This document shows, one piece after another, positions 44,511-53,102 of a DNA stretch of 64,000 bases. The position numbers were made by a program, and so were the translations under genes. Source of the DNA: Mycobacterium sp. SMC-4 (lineage in GTDB: Bacteria > Actinomycetota > Actinomycetes > Mycobacteriales > Mycobacteriaceae); assembly GCF_025263265.1 (NCBI RefSeq), contig NZ_CP079869.1, positions 5,332,001 to 5,396,000 of the forward strand, read 5' to 3'. The notes beneath the pieces are model-generated. The model ran no database searches. It was not told where the DNA came from and saw only the letters and a list, made by a program, of their open reading frames with translations. Position 1 is the stretch's first letter. Every line of letters starts with the position of its first letter.

Positions 44511-44527
44511 CGGGAGGTGGTGCTGTC

Positions 44528-44842
44528 GTGGCCTGGTTGATCCTCATCGGGTCCGGTCTGCTCGAAGCGGTGTGGGCGGTCGCGCTCGGAGCGTCGGACA
44601 ATTTTCGCCGCCTGCGCCCGACCGTCGTTTTCGCCGTGGCGATGCCCGCAAGTCTGGTGGGCCTGGCCATCGCGATGGGACCGCTGCCCACCGGGACGGC
44701 GTATGCCGTCTGGGTTGGTGTCGGCGCTTCGGTGACTGTGCTGTGGGCCATGTTCACCCGCCGGGAGTCGGCCTCAACTGCGCGCGTCGCGTTGCTGGTG
44801 CTGCTGGTGACATGCGTCGTCGGGCTCAAGGTGGTGAGCTAG
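44528..44842 (+). CDS. SMR-family transporter subunit, Gdx/SugE-like
   Basis: A 104-residue four-helix small multidrug resistance protein. The essential Glu13 is in LLEAVWA and the Gdx-type stretch MGPLPTGTAYAVWVGVGA is clear. Family knowledge and the upstream riboswitch candidate point to guanidinium/proton exchange. It is immediately followed by a second SMR gene; such pairs often form a heterodimer with fixed opposite topology. GTG 44528 has GGGAGG about 8-10 bases upstream. Confidence 0.92.
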   Translation: MAWLILIGSGLLEAVWAVALGASDNFRRLRPTVVFAVAMPASLVGLAIAMGPLPTGTAYAVWVGVGASVTVLWAMFTRRESASTARVALLVLLVTCVVGLKVVS

Positions 44843-44844
44843 CG

Positions 44845-45228
44845 ATGCCGGCAATGCCGTGGGTGGTCTTGATCGTCAGCGCAGTGCTCGAAGCGGTCTG
44901 GGCTACCGCGCTGGGCCAGACCGAGCAGTTCACCCGGTTCGCGCCCACCGTCGTCTTCCTGATCGCGATCGTGTTCAGCATGGCGGGCCTCGGGTGGGCC
45001 GCCCGGTGGATCCCGATCGGCACCGCCTACGCGGTGTGGACCGGGCTGGGGGCGGCGCTGACCGTTGGTTACGCGATGTGGACCGGCGCAGAGGCGGTGT
45101 CGGCGGTCAAGGTGCTGTTCCTGGCCGGGATCATTGCGGCGGTGGCCGGTCTGCGCTGGCTGCCTCCGCAGTCCCCGGCCCGACGCGTGGTTACCGGCCG
45201 CGCCGGCGGGGTATCGGGTTCGGCATGA
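44845..45228 (+). CDS. SMR-family transporter subunit, paired Gdx/SugE-like partner
   Basis: A 127-residue SMR protein with Glu16 in VLEAVWA and IPIGTAYAVWTGLGAALT. It starts 2 bases after the first SMR gene. A C-terminal cationic extension (about 105-127, PARRVVTGRAGG) is absent from the partner, which could fix its orientation by the positive-inside rule. The pair is expected to act together as a guanidinium exporter. Its stop overlaps a tiny downstream ORF by ATGA. Confidence 0.9.
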   Translation: MPAMPWVVLIVSAVLEAVWATALGQTEQFTRFAPTVVFLIAIVFSMAGLGWAARWIPIGTAYAVWTGLGAALTVGYAMWTGAEAVSAVKVLFLAGIIAAVAGLRWLPPQSPARRVVTGRAGGVSGSA

Positions 45229-45353
45229 CAACATCGAATGAAGATGTCACGCCGGAGCCCGCCAAGGATGACGAGGTGCTCGCGCCGGCCACCCCGGGCG
45301 CGGAAGGTCTGCCGCTGCCCGACGGCGCGGTGGACAAACCGTCCCAGACCTGA
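45225..45353 (+). CDS. Small acidic ORF coupled to the SMR pair
   Basis: A 42-residue open frame (MTTSNEDVTPEPAKDDEV at the N-terminus), acidic and Pro-rich, with no membrane segment. Its ATG overlaps the stop of the second SMR gene by ATGA, the coupling used by real gene pairs elsewhere in this window. It stops 9 bases before the convergent oxidoreductase gene. It is probably disordered, and I do not recognise it. Confidence 0.5.
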   Translation: MTTSNEDVTPEPAKDDEVLAPATPGAEGLPLPDGAVDKPSQT

Positions 45354-45362
45354 CCCTTCGGT

Positions 45363-46559
45363 TCACAGCCGGCCTTTGAGGATCTGGCGCCAGTACAGCC
45401 GGGGCAGGATGTAGCGGTCGAAAACCCAGGCGCTGCGGCGGGGTTTGGTGGAATCGACGAAGGACGGCAGCGACGACGCGATCGCACCGGAGCGGTAGAA
45501 CTCGCCGGCGATCAGGTGGCGAGCGTCGGTGGTGATCGGTGCGACGGAGTAGCCGTCATAGTGCGCCAACGCTTGTCCCCGGCGCGCGGCCAGCAGGTTG
45601 TGGACCAGCGTGGCGATCTGGCGCCGCAGCGCACCCCCGGATGGGTCGGTGTCGACCGCCGCGCCGTCACCCGCGGCCCAGACATCGGGCCGGGACCGGT
45701 GCCGCAGGGTGCCGGCGTCGATGTCGACCAATCCGTGGGGGTTCTGCCCGGCCAGTCCCGATTCGTGCACCCAGCTCGGTCCCCGGAAGGGCGGCACGAT
45801 GTGCAGCAGATCGAAGTCCAGCGTCTCGGCCGCACCGGAACTCGCGATCGTCAGCTCGCCGGCGTCGACGTCGACGGTCTCGACGCGCGAGTCGTACCGC
45901 ACGCGTACACCCAACTGCTGCAACGCTTCCGAGACCCGACTGTCGATCTCCGTAATGCCCAGCAGGCTGGGTCGGTCGACCACCAGGGTGAGGTCGAGTG
46001 CGGTTTGCCGGCCGGTGCGCCGCCAGTGATCGGCGGCCAGAAAGAGCGGTTTGACGGTGGTGCCGGTGCAGCTGACCGGCGGGCGAGGAACGGTGAAAAC
46101 CGCACGGCCGCCGGGAGGTAACGCTCGAACGAGCCGCCACGTCTTCTCGGCGTGGTCGAGGTAGTTGCTCGTGACGGTCGGGGCCTGGATCGCGGTGTCG
46201 ATGCCGGGCAGTTCGGCGGTGTCGGGCACCAGCCCGGTGCCGACGATGAGATCGGTGTAGCGGTAGGTCCGCCCGGAGTCGCAGTGCACGGTGGCCCGGT
46301 CGGCGTCCACGGCCAGCGCGTGATCCCGGATCCACGTGCATTCGCGCGGCGTCACCGATCGCTGGGTGCGTTCGGCAGCGCTCAGGTCGGCCTGCCCGCC
46401 GCCGACGTAGGACAGTAGCGGCCGGTAGGTGTGCACGGTCTGCGGTTCGATGACCGCGACGTCGCGCAGCCCCGCTCGGATCAGGCGGGCCGCAGCGCTG
46501 ATGCCGGCGTTGCCGCCGCCCAGGATAACGACGTCGAAGTGGCGGTCGCCATGAGACAT
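45363..46559 (-). CDS. SQR-like FAD-dependent oxidoreductase lacking the second active-site Cys
   Basis: A 398-residue flavoprotein, paralogous to the sulfide:quinone oxidoreductase at 54879. The FAD motif GGGNAGI is at 14-20 and Cys164 lies in PVSCTGTTVKP, aligning with Cys162 of the paralogue. At the position of the paralogue's Cys342 (GSCPIVT) this protein has VAPITTD, so the second redox Cys is lost. It may act on another substrate or need a different partner. It is not linked to the sulfur island and no CstR-type operator was seen upstream. Confidence 0.8.
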   Translation of the reverse strand: MSHGDRHFDVVILGGGNAGISAAARLIRAGLRDVAVIEPQTVHTYRPLLSYVGGGQADLSAAERTQRSVTPRECTWIRDHALAVDADRATVHCDSGRTYRYTDLIVGTGLVPDTAELPGIDTAIQAPTVTSNYLDHAEKTWRLVRALPPGGRAVFTVPRPPVSCTGTTVKPLFLAADHWRRTGRQTALDLTLVVDRPSLLGITEIDSRVSEALQQLGVRVRYDSRVETVDVDAGELTIASSGAAETLDFDLLHIVPPFRGPSWVHESGLAGQNPHGLVDIDAGTLRHRSRPDVWAAGDGAAVDTDPSGGALRRQIATLVHNLLAARRGQALAHYDGYSVAPITTDARHLIAGEFYRSGAIASSLPSFVDSTKPRRSAWVFDRYILPRLYWRQILKGRL

Positions 46560-46629
46560 TCCACGGCGTTACCCCCGCGGCGCGGTGGGTAACCGAGGTC
46601 GAATCTGAGCAACACATGACGGGACGGGC

Positions 46630-47454
46630 ATGACGCACAACGATGTTTCGGCCGGACAGGTCGCGGTGCTGCGCCGATATCCGGTGAAGTCGATGTTGGG
46701 CGAGTGGTGCCGGTCGCTCGACATCGGGCCGATGGGAGTGGTCGGTGACCGGCGCTACGCGGTGATCGACGGTGAGTCCGGTCGGGTGGCCACCGCCAAG
46801 AATCCGCGGCTGTGGCGCCGGCTGCTCGAATGCACGGCCACCACGTCATCGGGCGGTGTCGTGGTCACCTTGCCCGGCGGTGACGACGTGCCCGTCGCCG
46901 ATGCGGCCGGGCCGCTGTCGCGGCTCCTGGGCCGCGACGTCCACATCGCCGACGAGAGGTCCGCGGGCGCCGTCCTCGAGCGCCCCGACCCCGACGACGT
47001 CCTGACCCGGGGTTTGGACGCTGAGACCGAGATCGTGCTGCTCGAACTCGCCCAGGGCGCACCCGGGGGTGCCTTCGTCGATCATTCGCCGGTACATCTG
47101 GTCGCGACCTCGACCCTGGACGCACTCGGTTTCGACCTCGCCGAGTCGGTGCGCTACCGGCCCAACATCGTGGTCCAGACTCCTGACGGCACACCACCGT
47201 TCGTCGAGAATGACTGGGTCGGTGCCAGGATCCGCCTGGGTGAGGTGGTGTTGCGCGCGACGATGCCCACTCCGCGTTGCTCGGTGCCGACGCTCGAGCA
47301 CGGCACCCTCGGCCGCTGCCCGCACTCCGTGCGGTACCCGCAGGAGCACAACCACGTGCAGGCAGCCGGCTTCGGCGTCCTGCCGTGCGCCGGCCTCTAT
47401 GCCGAAGTCGTCACCGGCGGCACCGTGACAGCGGGCGATTCAGTGCAGATCTGA
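46630..47454 (+). CDS. MOSC domain protein with N-terminal beta-barrel
   Basis: A 274-residue mARC/YcbX-like protein. The N-terminal MOSC_N barrel has RRYPVKSMLGE (15-25) and GDRRYAVID, and the MOSC domain carries Cys217 in TMPTPRCSVPT, a likely Mo ligand. Relatives reduce N-hydroxylated compounds with an electron donor. It is larger than and distinct from the YiiM-like protein at 11802. It converges on the GH6 gene with a 3-base gap. Confidence 0.88.
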   Translation: MTHNDVSAGQVAVLRRYPVKSMLGEWCRSLDIGPMGVVGDRRYAVIDGESGRVATAKNPRLWRRLLECTATTSSGGVVVTLPGGDDVPVADAAGPLSRLLGRDVHIADERSAGAVLERPDPDDVLTRGLDAETEIVLLELAQGAPGGAFVDHSPVHLVATSTLDALGFDLAESVRYRPNIVVQTPDGTPPFVENDWVGARIRLGEVVLRATMPTPRCSVPTLEHGTLGRCPHSVRYPQEHNHVQAAGFGVLPCAGLYAEVVTGGTVTAGDSVQI

Positions 47455-47457
47455 GGG

Positions 47458-48450
47458 CTACCAGCCGGCGTTGCGCGCCAGGTCGATGGCGTTCTGGCTC
47501 ATGAACGTACCGGCACTCGGAAAGCCGCGGCAGGCGCCGTCGGATTCGCCGGGCCGCTTGACCCACAGGAACGCATCGATGCGCGGGTTTCCGGTGTCGG
47601 TGGTGGGTCGGGCACCCAGGGCCCGACCGCTCGGGTTGCACCAGTAGAGGTCGTCGCCCTCGACCGGTCCCGCGCCGTTGCGCGACGTGTCGATCACGAA
47701 GGGCTTGCCGCCGGTCATGTTCGAGATGGCGTCGCCGTAGCCGACGGACTCCGCGGTGGTGAAGAAGTTCGCGGTGTTCAGGCTGAATCCGCGGGCCTTG
47801 GCGACCCCGACCTGGTTGAGCCGGTCGGCCATCACGTCGGCTGCCACCCAGCGGGGGTGCCCGGCGTCGACGTAGACGGCGGTGCCGGGGTTGCGGGTGA
47901 GGGTGTCGACGGCGTAACCGATCGAATCGAGTCGTTGTTGCTGCTGGCCTGGTGACAGGCAGTCGATCATCGCGAGCGCGTCGGGTTCGAGGATCACCGC
48001 GGCACGGCCGGGCCCGATCGCGGCGGCGACGCCATCGATCCACGCCCGGTAGGCGCCGGCAGATCCGAAGCCGCCGGCGGCGTAGCTGCCGCAGTCCCGG
48101 TTCGGGATTCCGTACAGCGCCAGCACCGGAATGGTCCCGGCGGCCTGAGCGGTCTGGATGTACTTCGCATCGACGGCCGGGGTGGAGAGGTGGTCCATCC
48201 AGTACGCCGTGGGCGTGTTGACCACCGCTTCCAGGAGCGGGTCCGGGTTGTTCGCCAACGCCCGCATGCCCTTGGACTGCGGGTTGACGTAGAACGGCTG
48301 GCCCACCAGAGGGTTCGCATCGCTGGTCAGGCGGACCTGTGGAGCCGACATGGGCGTGGGCGCCACGAGCGTCCCGGCCGCGGCCACAGCCGCAACTGAC
48401 AGCACGGTCATGACCCACCGGGCGACTGCGCGCAAAGCAGAGGTCCTCAC
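47458..48450 (-). CDS. celA1: Glycoside hydrolase family 6 protein, CelA1-like, secreted
   Basis: A 330-residue exported GH6 enzyme. A signal or anchor segment (about 7-28) precedes the catalytic domain with GIPNRDCGSYAAGGF, the catalytic Asp region VILEPDALAMIDC, SRNGAGP and WVKRPGESDG. GH6 enzymes cleave beta-1,4-glucan with inversion; in M. tuberculosis CelA1 was linked to cellulose-type material. GTG 48450 is preferred as it removes a non-signal N-terminus; ATG 48411 would cut into the signal. It is divergent from the pirin gene. Confidence 0.88.
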   Translation of the reverse strand: MRTSALRAVARWVMTVLSVAAVAAAGTLVAPTPMSAPQVRLTSDANPLVGQPFYVNPQSKGMRALANNPDPLLEAVVNTPTAYWMDHLSTPAVDAKYIQTAQAAGTIPVLALYGIPNRDCGSYAAGGFGSAGAYRAWIDGVAAAIGPGRAAVILEPDALAMIDCLSPGQQQQRLDSIGYAVDTLTRNPGTAVYVDAGHPRWVAADVMADRLNQVGVAKARGFSLNTANFFTTAESVGYGDAISNMTGGKPFVIDTSRNGAGPVEGDDLYWCNPSGRALGARPTTDTGNPRIDAFLWVKRPGESDGACRGFPSAGTFMSQNAIDLARNAGW

Positions 48451-48542
48451 CCCTGGAGAACTTAGTGGTGCTTGGGACCGGGTGCCCACTCCGGGGGGTG
48501 AAACCCACGCCAACCGTTTGACGGACACAGCACGATGGAGTC

Positions 48543-49487
48543 ATGAGACCGGTCGAGGTCATCTCCAGTCGCTCCGTACCGCTCGGCGGACCACGGGCGA
48601 TGACAGTGCGACGCACGCTGCCGCAGCGGGCCCGCTCCCTGATCGGGGCGTGGTGCTTCCTCGACCACTACGGCCCCGATGACGTGGCGCGCACCGGCGG
48701 CATGGACGTTCCGCCACACCCCCATACCGGGTTGCAGACGGTCAGCTGGCTCTTCGAGGGCGAGATCGAGCACCGCGACAGCACCGGGGTGCATGCGCTG
48801 GTGCGGCCCGGTGAGCTCAACCTGATGACCGGTGGGCACGGTGTCGCCCACTCCGAGGTCTCGACGGCAGCCACCACCACTCTGCACGGCGTGCAGTTGT
48901 GGGTCGTCCTGCCCGAACACGCCCGGCACGGTCCGCGGCGATTCGAACACGCAGCGCCCGCACCGTTCTCGCTGGACAGCGCCTCCGCGCGGGTGCTGCT
49001 GGGCACCTTGGCCGGGCACAGCTCCACGGTCACAGCACACAGCCCGCTGCTCGGCGCCGAACTCGTGTTGGAGCCGCGCTCGGAGCTGACCCTCGACGTC
49101 GACACCGACTTCGAACACGGCGTCCTCGTCGACACCGGCACGGTCCTGGTCGAGCAGACCATGCTGGCCCCCGCAGATCTGGGTTATCTGGCGCCGGGAC
49201 CAGACCGGGTGACGCTGGCCAACTCCGGCGACGACCCGGCCCGGGTGATGCTGCTCGGCGGCACGCCGTTCACCGAGCCCGTCGTGATGTGGTGGAACTT
49301 CATCGGCCGCAGCCACGACGAGATCGCCGAGTTCCGGGCCGAGTGGGAAGCCGAGTCGGACCGGTTCGGCACCGTCGAGGGCTATCGCGGGCGTACTCAG
49401 CGGCTGCCCGCGCCACCGATGCCGTCGGTGCGTCTCAAGCCGCGGATGTCCCCGCCAGGTGACGGCGACCCCAGCGCGTGGGGGTAG
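48543..49487 (+). CDS. Pirin family protein
   Basis: A 314-residue bicupin. The four metal ligands of pirin are present: His59, His61 (PPHPHTG), His102 and Glu104 (GVAHSE). Some bacterial pirins have quercetinase activity, others bind partners; the role here is not set by sequence. The C-terminal cupin is intact. It is 102 bases before the TspO-like gene. Confidence 0.92.
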   Translation: MRPVEVISSRSVPLGGPRAMTVRRTLPQRARSLIGAWCFLDHYGPDDVARTGGMDVPPHPHTGLQTVSWLFEGEIEHRDSTGVHALVRPGELNLMTGGHGVAHSEVSTAATTTLHGVQLWVVLPEHARHGPRRFEHAAPAPFSLDSASARVLLGTLAGHSSTVTAHSPLLGAELVLEPRSELTLDVDTDFEHGVLVDTGTVLVEQTMLAPADLGYLAPGPDRVTLANSGDDPARVMLLGGTPFTEPVVMWWNFIGRSHDEIAEFRAEWEAESDRFGTVEGYRGRTQRLPAPPMPSVRLKPRMSPPGDGDPSAWG

Positions 49488-49589
49488 CAGCATGAGCCTG
49501 ACGGTCACGCCCGTCGCCCAGATTCAAGATCGTCCAATCGGGCTACCCGGTCTTCGACCGACGAGTGTCTCGGGCCGAAGGAGCACAGG

Positions 49590-50408
49590 GTGAACCAGAC
49601 CGACGCTGAGCAACGCAGCGCCTTGACTGTGCTCCTACCGGTCGCGGTCGCGCTGGCCACGACCGCCACGCTGGTGGTGAACTATCTGGCCAACACCCTG
49701 CCGATCAACGGACAGACCACCGGCGAGGTGACCCGTCGCGTCGACGTGTACTTCGTCCCGGCCGGTTACGTGTTCTCCATCTGGAGCGTCATCTATGCCG
49801 GGCTGATCGCCTTCAGCGTCTACGTGTTCCTGGCGCTGGCCAAAGGCCGCGCCGACAGCGGAGCGGCCCGCGCCATCGCCCCGTGGTATCTGCTGACCGC
49901 GGCGGCCAACTGCGGATGGCTGTTCGCCTGGCATCACAACGCCTTCCCGCTGAGCATGCTCGTGATGCTGGTGTTACTGAGCACGCTGATCGTCATCTAC
50001 CGCCTGCAAGCGGCGCGACCGGCCACGTCCACCCTCGAGCTGTGGACGGTGCATATCCCGTTCCGCGGCTATCTGGGGTGGATCTCGGTCGCCACCATCG
50101 CCAACGCCACCATCACGCTCGACGACGCCGGGTGGGCCGGTTTCGGGTTGTCCGAGCCGGCCTGGGGAGCGATCATGGTGGTGGCCGCCGCCGGGCTGGG
50201 CGTGCTGATGGCGTTGCGGCACAGCGATATCACGTTCATCCTGGTTCTCGTCTGGGCGCTGGTGGGTATTGCCGTTCGGCTGAGCGAGACGACGCCCGTC
50301 CTGGTTGCCGCGTTGGCCGGCGCTGCGGTATTGGTGGCGGCCGTGGTCGTGGTGGCATTGCGGCGCAACCGTTCCGAGCCCGCGGCGGCGCGCCGACGGC
50401 AGAGCTGA
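49590..50408 (+). CDS. TspO/MBR-like tryptophan-rich membrane protein
   Basis: A 272-residue membrane protein with eight or so hydrophobic segments. The segment YFVPAGYVFSIWSVIYAGLI matches the TspO/tryptophan-rich sensory protein signature. It is much longer than bacterial TspO (about 160 residues), with a different number of helices, so ligand (porphyrin or sterol) and function are uncertain. GTG 49590 has GGAG about 10 bases upstream (AAGGAGCACAGG). It converges on the AHSA1 gene. Confidence 0.65.
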   Translation: MNQTDAEQRSALTVLLPVAVALATTATLVVNYLANTLPINGQTTGEVTRRVDVYFVPAGYVFSIWSVIYAGLIAFSVYVFLALAKGRADSGAARAIAPWYLLTAAANCGWLFAWHHNAFPLSMLVMLVLLSTLIVIYRLQAARPATSTLELWTVHIPFRGYLGWISVATIANATITLDDAGWAGFGLSEPAWGAIMVVAAAGLGVLMALRHSDITFILVLVWALVGIAVRLSETTPVLVAALAGAAVLVAAVVVVALRRNRSEPAAARRRQS

Positions 50409-50430
50409 GTCTGCCGCGGCGCGCAGCGCG

Positions 50431-50916
50431 TCATGCGGTGATCAGGTCGTCGATCTGGTTGATCGCCGAGCTGGCCCCCTCGACCACACCCATGTCCAGG
50501 ACCTGCTGCAGCGCTTCGACGGACGAGTAGGTGCTGACGTAGGTGGCGCGGGTACCGCCGTTGTGTTCGGTGAAGGTGAACACACTGCGACCGGTCGGCA
50601 TGTTCGGGTCCGGTCGGAGGTCCGCGTCGGCGAACCCGTCGACGAACGAGAAGCTTGTCGGCTCGTCCACCGCGGTGATCTCCCAGTAGCCGCCGTGTTT
50701 GTCGCCCTGCGGTCCGGTCATGTAGTAGGTCACCCGCCCACCGGGGCGGAAATCATGATCCACCACGGTCGCAGGATATGTCGGTGGCCCCCAGATCTTT
50801 TCGAGTTGGCGCGGGTCGGCGTAAATCTGCCAGATGCGCTGCACCGGCGCGGCGAACTCCGCGGTGATGGTCAGGCTCAGGGCCTCGAGGTCGTGGGAGA
50901 CATCCGTCACAGGCAT
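50431..50916 (-). CDS. SRPBCC/AHSA1-like protein
   Basis: A 161-residue AHSA1-type START-like protein with TAEFAAPVQRIWQIYADPRQLEKIWGPP at the N-terminus (the first 19 residues shown are enough to place it). Such proteins next to an ArsR regulator are a recurrent pair in actinobacteria and may bind a hydrophobic ligand. Its start is 3 bases after the ArsR stop, so it is in the same autoregulated unit. Confidence 0.85.
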   Translation of the reverse strand: MPVTDVSHDLEALSLTITAEFAAPVQRIWQIYADPRQLEKIWGPPTYPATVVDHDFRPGGRVTYYMTGPQGDKHGGYWEITAVDEPTSFSFVDGFADADLRPDPNMPTGRSVFTFTEHNGGTRATYVSTYSSVEALQQVLDMGVVEGASSAINQIDDLITA

Positions 50917-50919
50917 GGG

Positions 50920-51261
50920 TCAATCCTCCTTGTTTCTTTCTGCTGAGATGAGCTGGTCGATACGGGCCACACGGCCGCGCCAGACCTGCTCGAGCTCTCC
51001 GAGCAGGACCGCCACCGACCGCACCGCCGCCACGTCACCGCTGGCCAGCTGCTCGCGGCCACTGCGCCGCTTGGTGAGCAGACCGGCCCTTTCGAGCACG
51101 GCGACATGTTTCTGCACCGCGGCGAAGCTCACGTCGTACTTCCCCGCGAGTGCGGAGACCGAGTGTTCACCTGCCAGCACCCGGCGCATGATGTCGCGTC
51201 TGGTCCGATCGGCGAGAGCGTGGAACAGGGCATCGGCCCGGTCCTCATCGATCACGGTCAC
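50920..51261 (-). CDS. ArsR-family transcriptional regulator
   Basis: A 113-residue winged-helix protein (ALADRTRRDIMRRVLAG, SVSALAGKYDVSFAAVQKHV) of the non-metal ArsR type: no ELCV(C/G)D metal motif is present, and its partner is an AHSA1-like protein. A perfect 24-bp palindrome overlaps its promoter, so it probably represses itself and the partner gene. GTG 51261 is preferred over TTG 51276: a -10 (TATATT) ends 6 bases before it, fitting a leaderless mRNA. Confidence 0.87.
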   Translation of the reverse strand: MTVIDEDRADALFHALADRTRRDIMRRVLAGEHSVSALAGKYDVSFAAVQKHVAVLERAGLLTKRRSGREQLASGDVAAVRSVAVLLGELEQVWRGRVARIDQLISAERNKED

Positions 51262-51268
51262 CGGGAAA

Positions 51269-51292
51269 ATATACAACCAATTGGTTGTATAT
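51269..51292. promoter_or_regulatory. Perfect 24-bp palindrome: ArsR operator
   Basis: ATATACAACCAA is followed directly by its exact reverse complement. On the minus strand TTGACA (-35) abuts it and TATATT (-10) lies at its other end, so a dimer bound here would block RNA polymerase. The TACAACCA/TGGTTGTA core is the kind of site bound by ArsR regulators of AHSA1-linked operons. Confidence 0.8.
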
Positions 51293-51441
51293 TGTCAAGA
51301 GACTTTTCGGTGAACTCGAGGACGGCCCTTCGAGCGGGATCACTGCGCACCTTGAAAAGGTTGTCTCCCATAGCTTTTCCGGCAATTTCCGGGTGGGGGT
51401 GCCAAGCGATCCGGCTGCGGCGGGACTCAGTATGGTGAGCG

Positions 51442-53043
51442 GTGATGAGTGCCGAACGGTCCGATGGACGGGCCCGCCGCCGCCGCGCCGTGAACTTCGC
51501 ACTGCGCGGCCGGCGCGACCCAGCTTCCGGTGCGGGACAGCGCAGGCGGCTGTCCCGCGGTCCGAGCGAGCAGCACACTCGCAAGGTGCTCGATCTGACC
51601 ATCCGGCTGGCCGAGGTGATGCTGTCGTCCGGCTCGGGCACCGCCGACGTCGTCGCCACCGCCCAGGACGTGGCCCAGGCGTACCAACTCACCGACTGTG
51701 TCGTCGACGTGTTCACCACCACGATTTTCGTCTCGGCGCCGCCGACCGCCGACGCCGCACCGATCACGATCGTGCGGTCGGTACAGGCCAGGTCGACGGA
51801 TTACACCCGCCTTTCTCATCTCGACGAGCTGGTCGGGCGGATCACGTCGGGCGGGGTGTCGGTCGACGAAGCCCACGAGGCGATGGACGACCTCAGCGAG
51901 CGCCCTCACCCGTATCCGCGCTGGGTCGCCACCGCCGGATGGGCCGGTTTTGCGCTCGGCATCGCGATGCTGATGGGCGGTTCGTGGCCGACCTGGATTC
52001 TGGCGCCAGTCACCTCGGTGTTGATCGATCGGACTCTTCGATGGCTGAATCGCCGGGGCACGCCGGTGTTCTTTCAGCAGGCCGCCGGGGCGGCGATCGC
52101 GACACTGGTCGCCGTGGCTGCGTACCTGTTCGCCGGTGTCGGCCCTACCGCGTTGGTGGCGACCGGGATCGTGATGCTGTTGGCCGGGATGACGCTGGTG
52201 GGCTCGGTTCAGGATGCCTTGACCGGCTATATGCTCACCGCGGTGGCCCGGCTCGGGGACGTCGTGTTCATGACCTTGGGCATCGTCGTCGGCATCCTTT
52301 TCGGACTTCAGGTTGCGTCGCTGGCCGGCGTCGAGATCCAGCTCCAGGTCGACGCCACCGAATTCTTCGTGCTGCCGACACAGCCGCTGGACGTCGCGCT
52401 GGCGGTGGCCGGCGCGGCGCTGGCCGGCGCGTGCCTGACCATCACCAGTTACGGCCGCCCACGCGCGATCGCCACCGCCGCGGCGGCGGCGGGAACCGCT
52501 CAAGCGGTGCTGCTGAGTTTGGGCACGGCAGGCTTCGGCCAGGTGGTGGCAACGGGAACCGCGGCAGTCGGCGTCGGGGTGCTGGCCACTCTGGTCTCGA
52601 TCCGGCGACAATCGCCGGCACTGGTCACCGCGACCGCCGGCATCACCCCGATGCTTCCCGGGATGGCCGTCTTCCGGGCGGTGTTCTATTTCGCCGTCGA
52701 GCGCGATTTCGGTGCCGGGATGGCGCAGGCGCTGGGGGCCGCAGCCACCGCCCTGGCCATCGGCGCCGGGGTGGTGATGGGCGAGTTGCTCGGCTCCCCG
52801 CTGCGCTACCGCGCGGGACGGATCGGCGACTTCTTGCGGGTCGAGGGTCCGCCCGGGTTGCGACGGGCCATCGGCACCGTGGTGGCGCTGCGACCGAGCG
52901 CCGATCAGGACGCGGCGCGGCCGCCCTATCAGCGGTCGTGGAGCGTCGCACTGGAACCGGAGTCCACCGAGTCACCCGCTGCCGAGCCCGACCAACCCGA
53001 CGACGCACAGGGGGGTGCCGCCGGGGAATCCGACGGCAGGTAA
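51442..53043 (+). CDS. ThrE-family threonine/serine exporter
   Basis: A 533-residue transporter. Residues 45-160 form the N-terminal ThrE hydrophilic domain (LDLTIRLAEVMLSSGSGTADV), followed by about ten transmembrane segments. The N- and C-terminal tails are basic and acidic respectively, and poorly conserved. It should export Thr/Ser by proton exchange. The GTG at 51442 is followed directly by an ATG. A longer fused frame across the whole region joins it to nothing real. Confidence 0.9.
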   Translation: MMSAERSDGRARRRRAVNFALRGRRDPASGAGQRRRLSRGPSEQHTRKVLDLTIRLAEVMLSSGSGTADVVATAQDVAQAYQLTDCVVDVFTTTIFVSAPPTADAAPITIVRSVQARSTDYTRLSHLDELVGRITSGGVSVDEAHEAMDDLSERPHPYPRWVATAGWAGFALGIAMLMGGSWPTWILAPVTSVLIDRTLRWLNRRGTPVFFQQAAGAAIATLVAVAAYLFAGVGPTALVATGIVMLLAGMTLVGSVQDALTGYMLTAVARLGDVVFMTLGIVVGILFGLQVASLAGVEIQLQVDATEFFVLPTQPLDVALAVAGAALAGACLTITSYGRPRAIATAAAAAGTAQAVLLSLGTAGFGQVVATGTAAVGVGVLATLVSIRRQSPALVTATAGITPMLPGMAVFRAVFYFAVERDFGAGMAQALGAAATALAIGAGVVMGELLGSPLRYRAGRIGDFLRVEGPPGLRRAIGTVVALRPSADQDAARPPYQRSWSVALEPESTESPAAEPDQPDDAQGGAAGESDGR

Positions 53044-53102
53044 CGTCGGCGTGCAGGCACCTCTTCCGAGCACGACGACGATCGAAGATCGAGGGGGACG
53101 AC

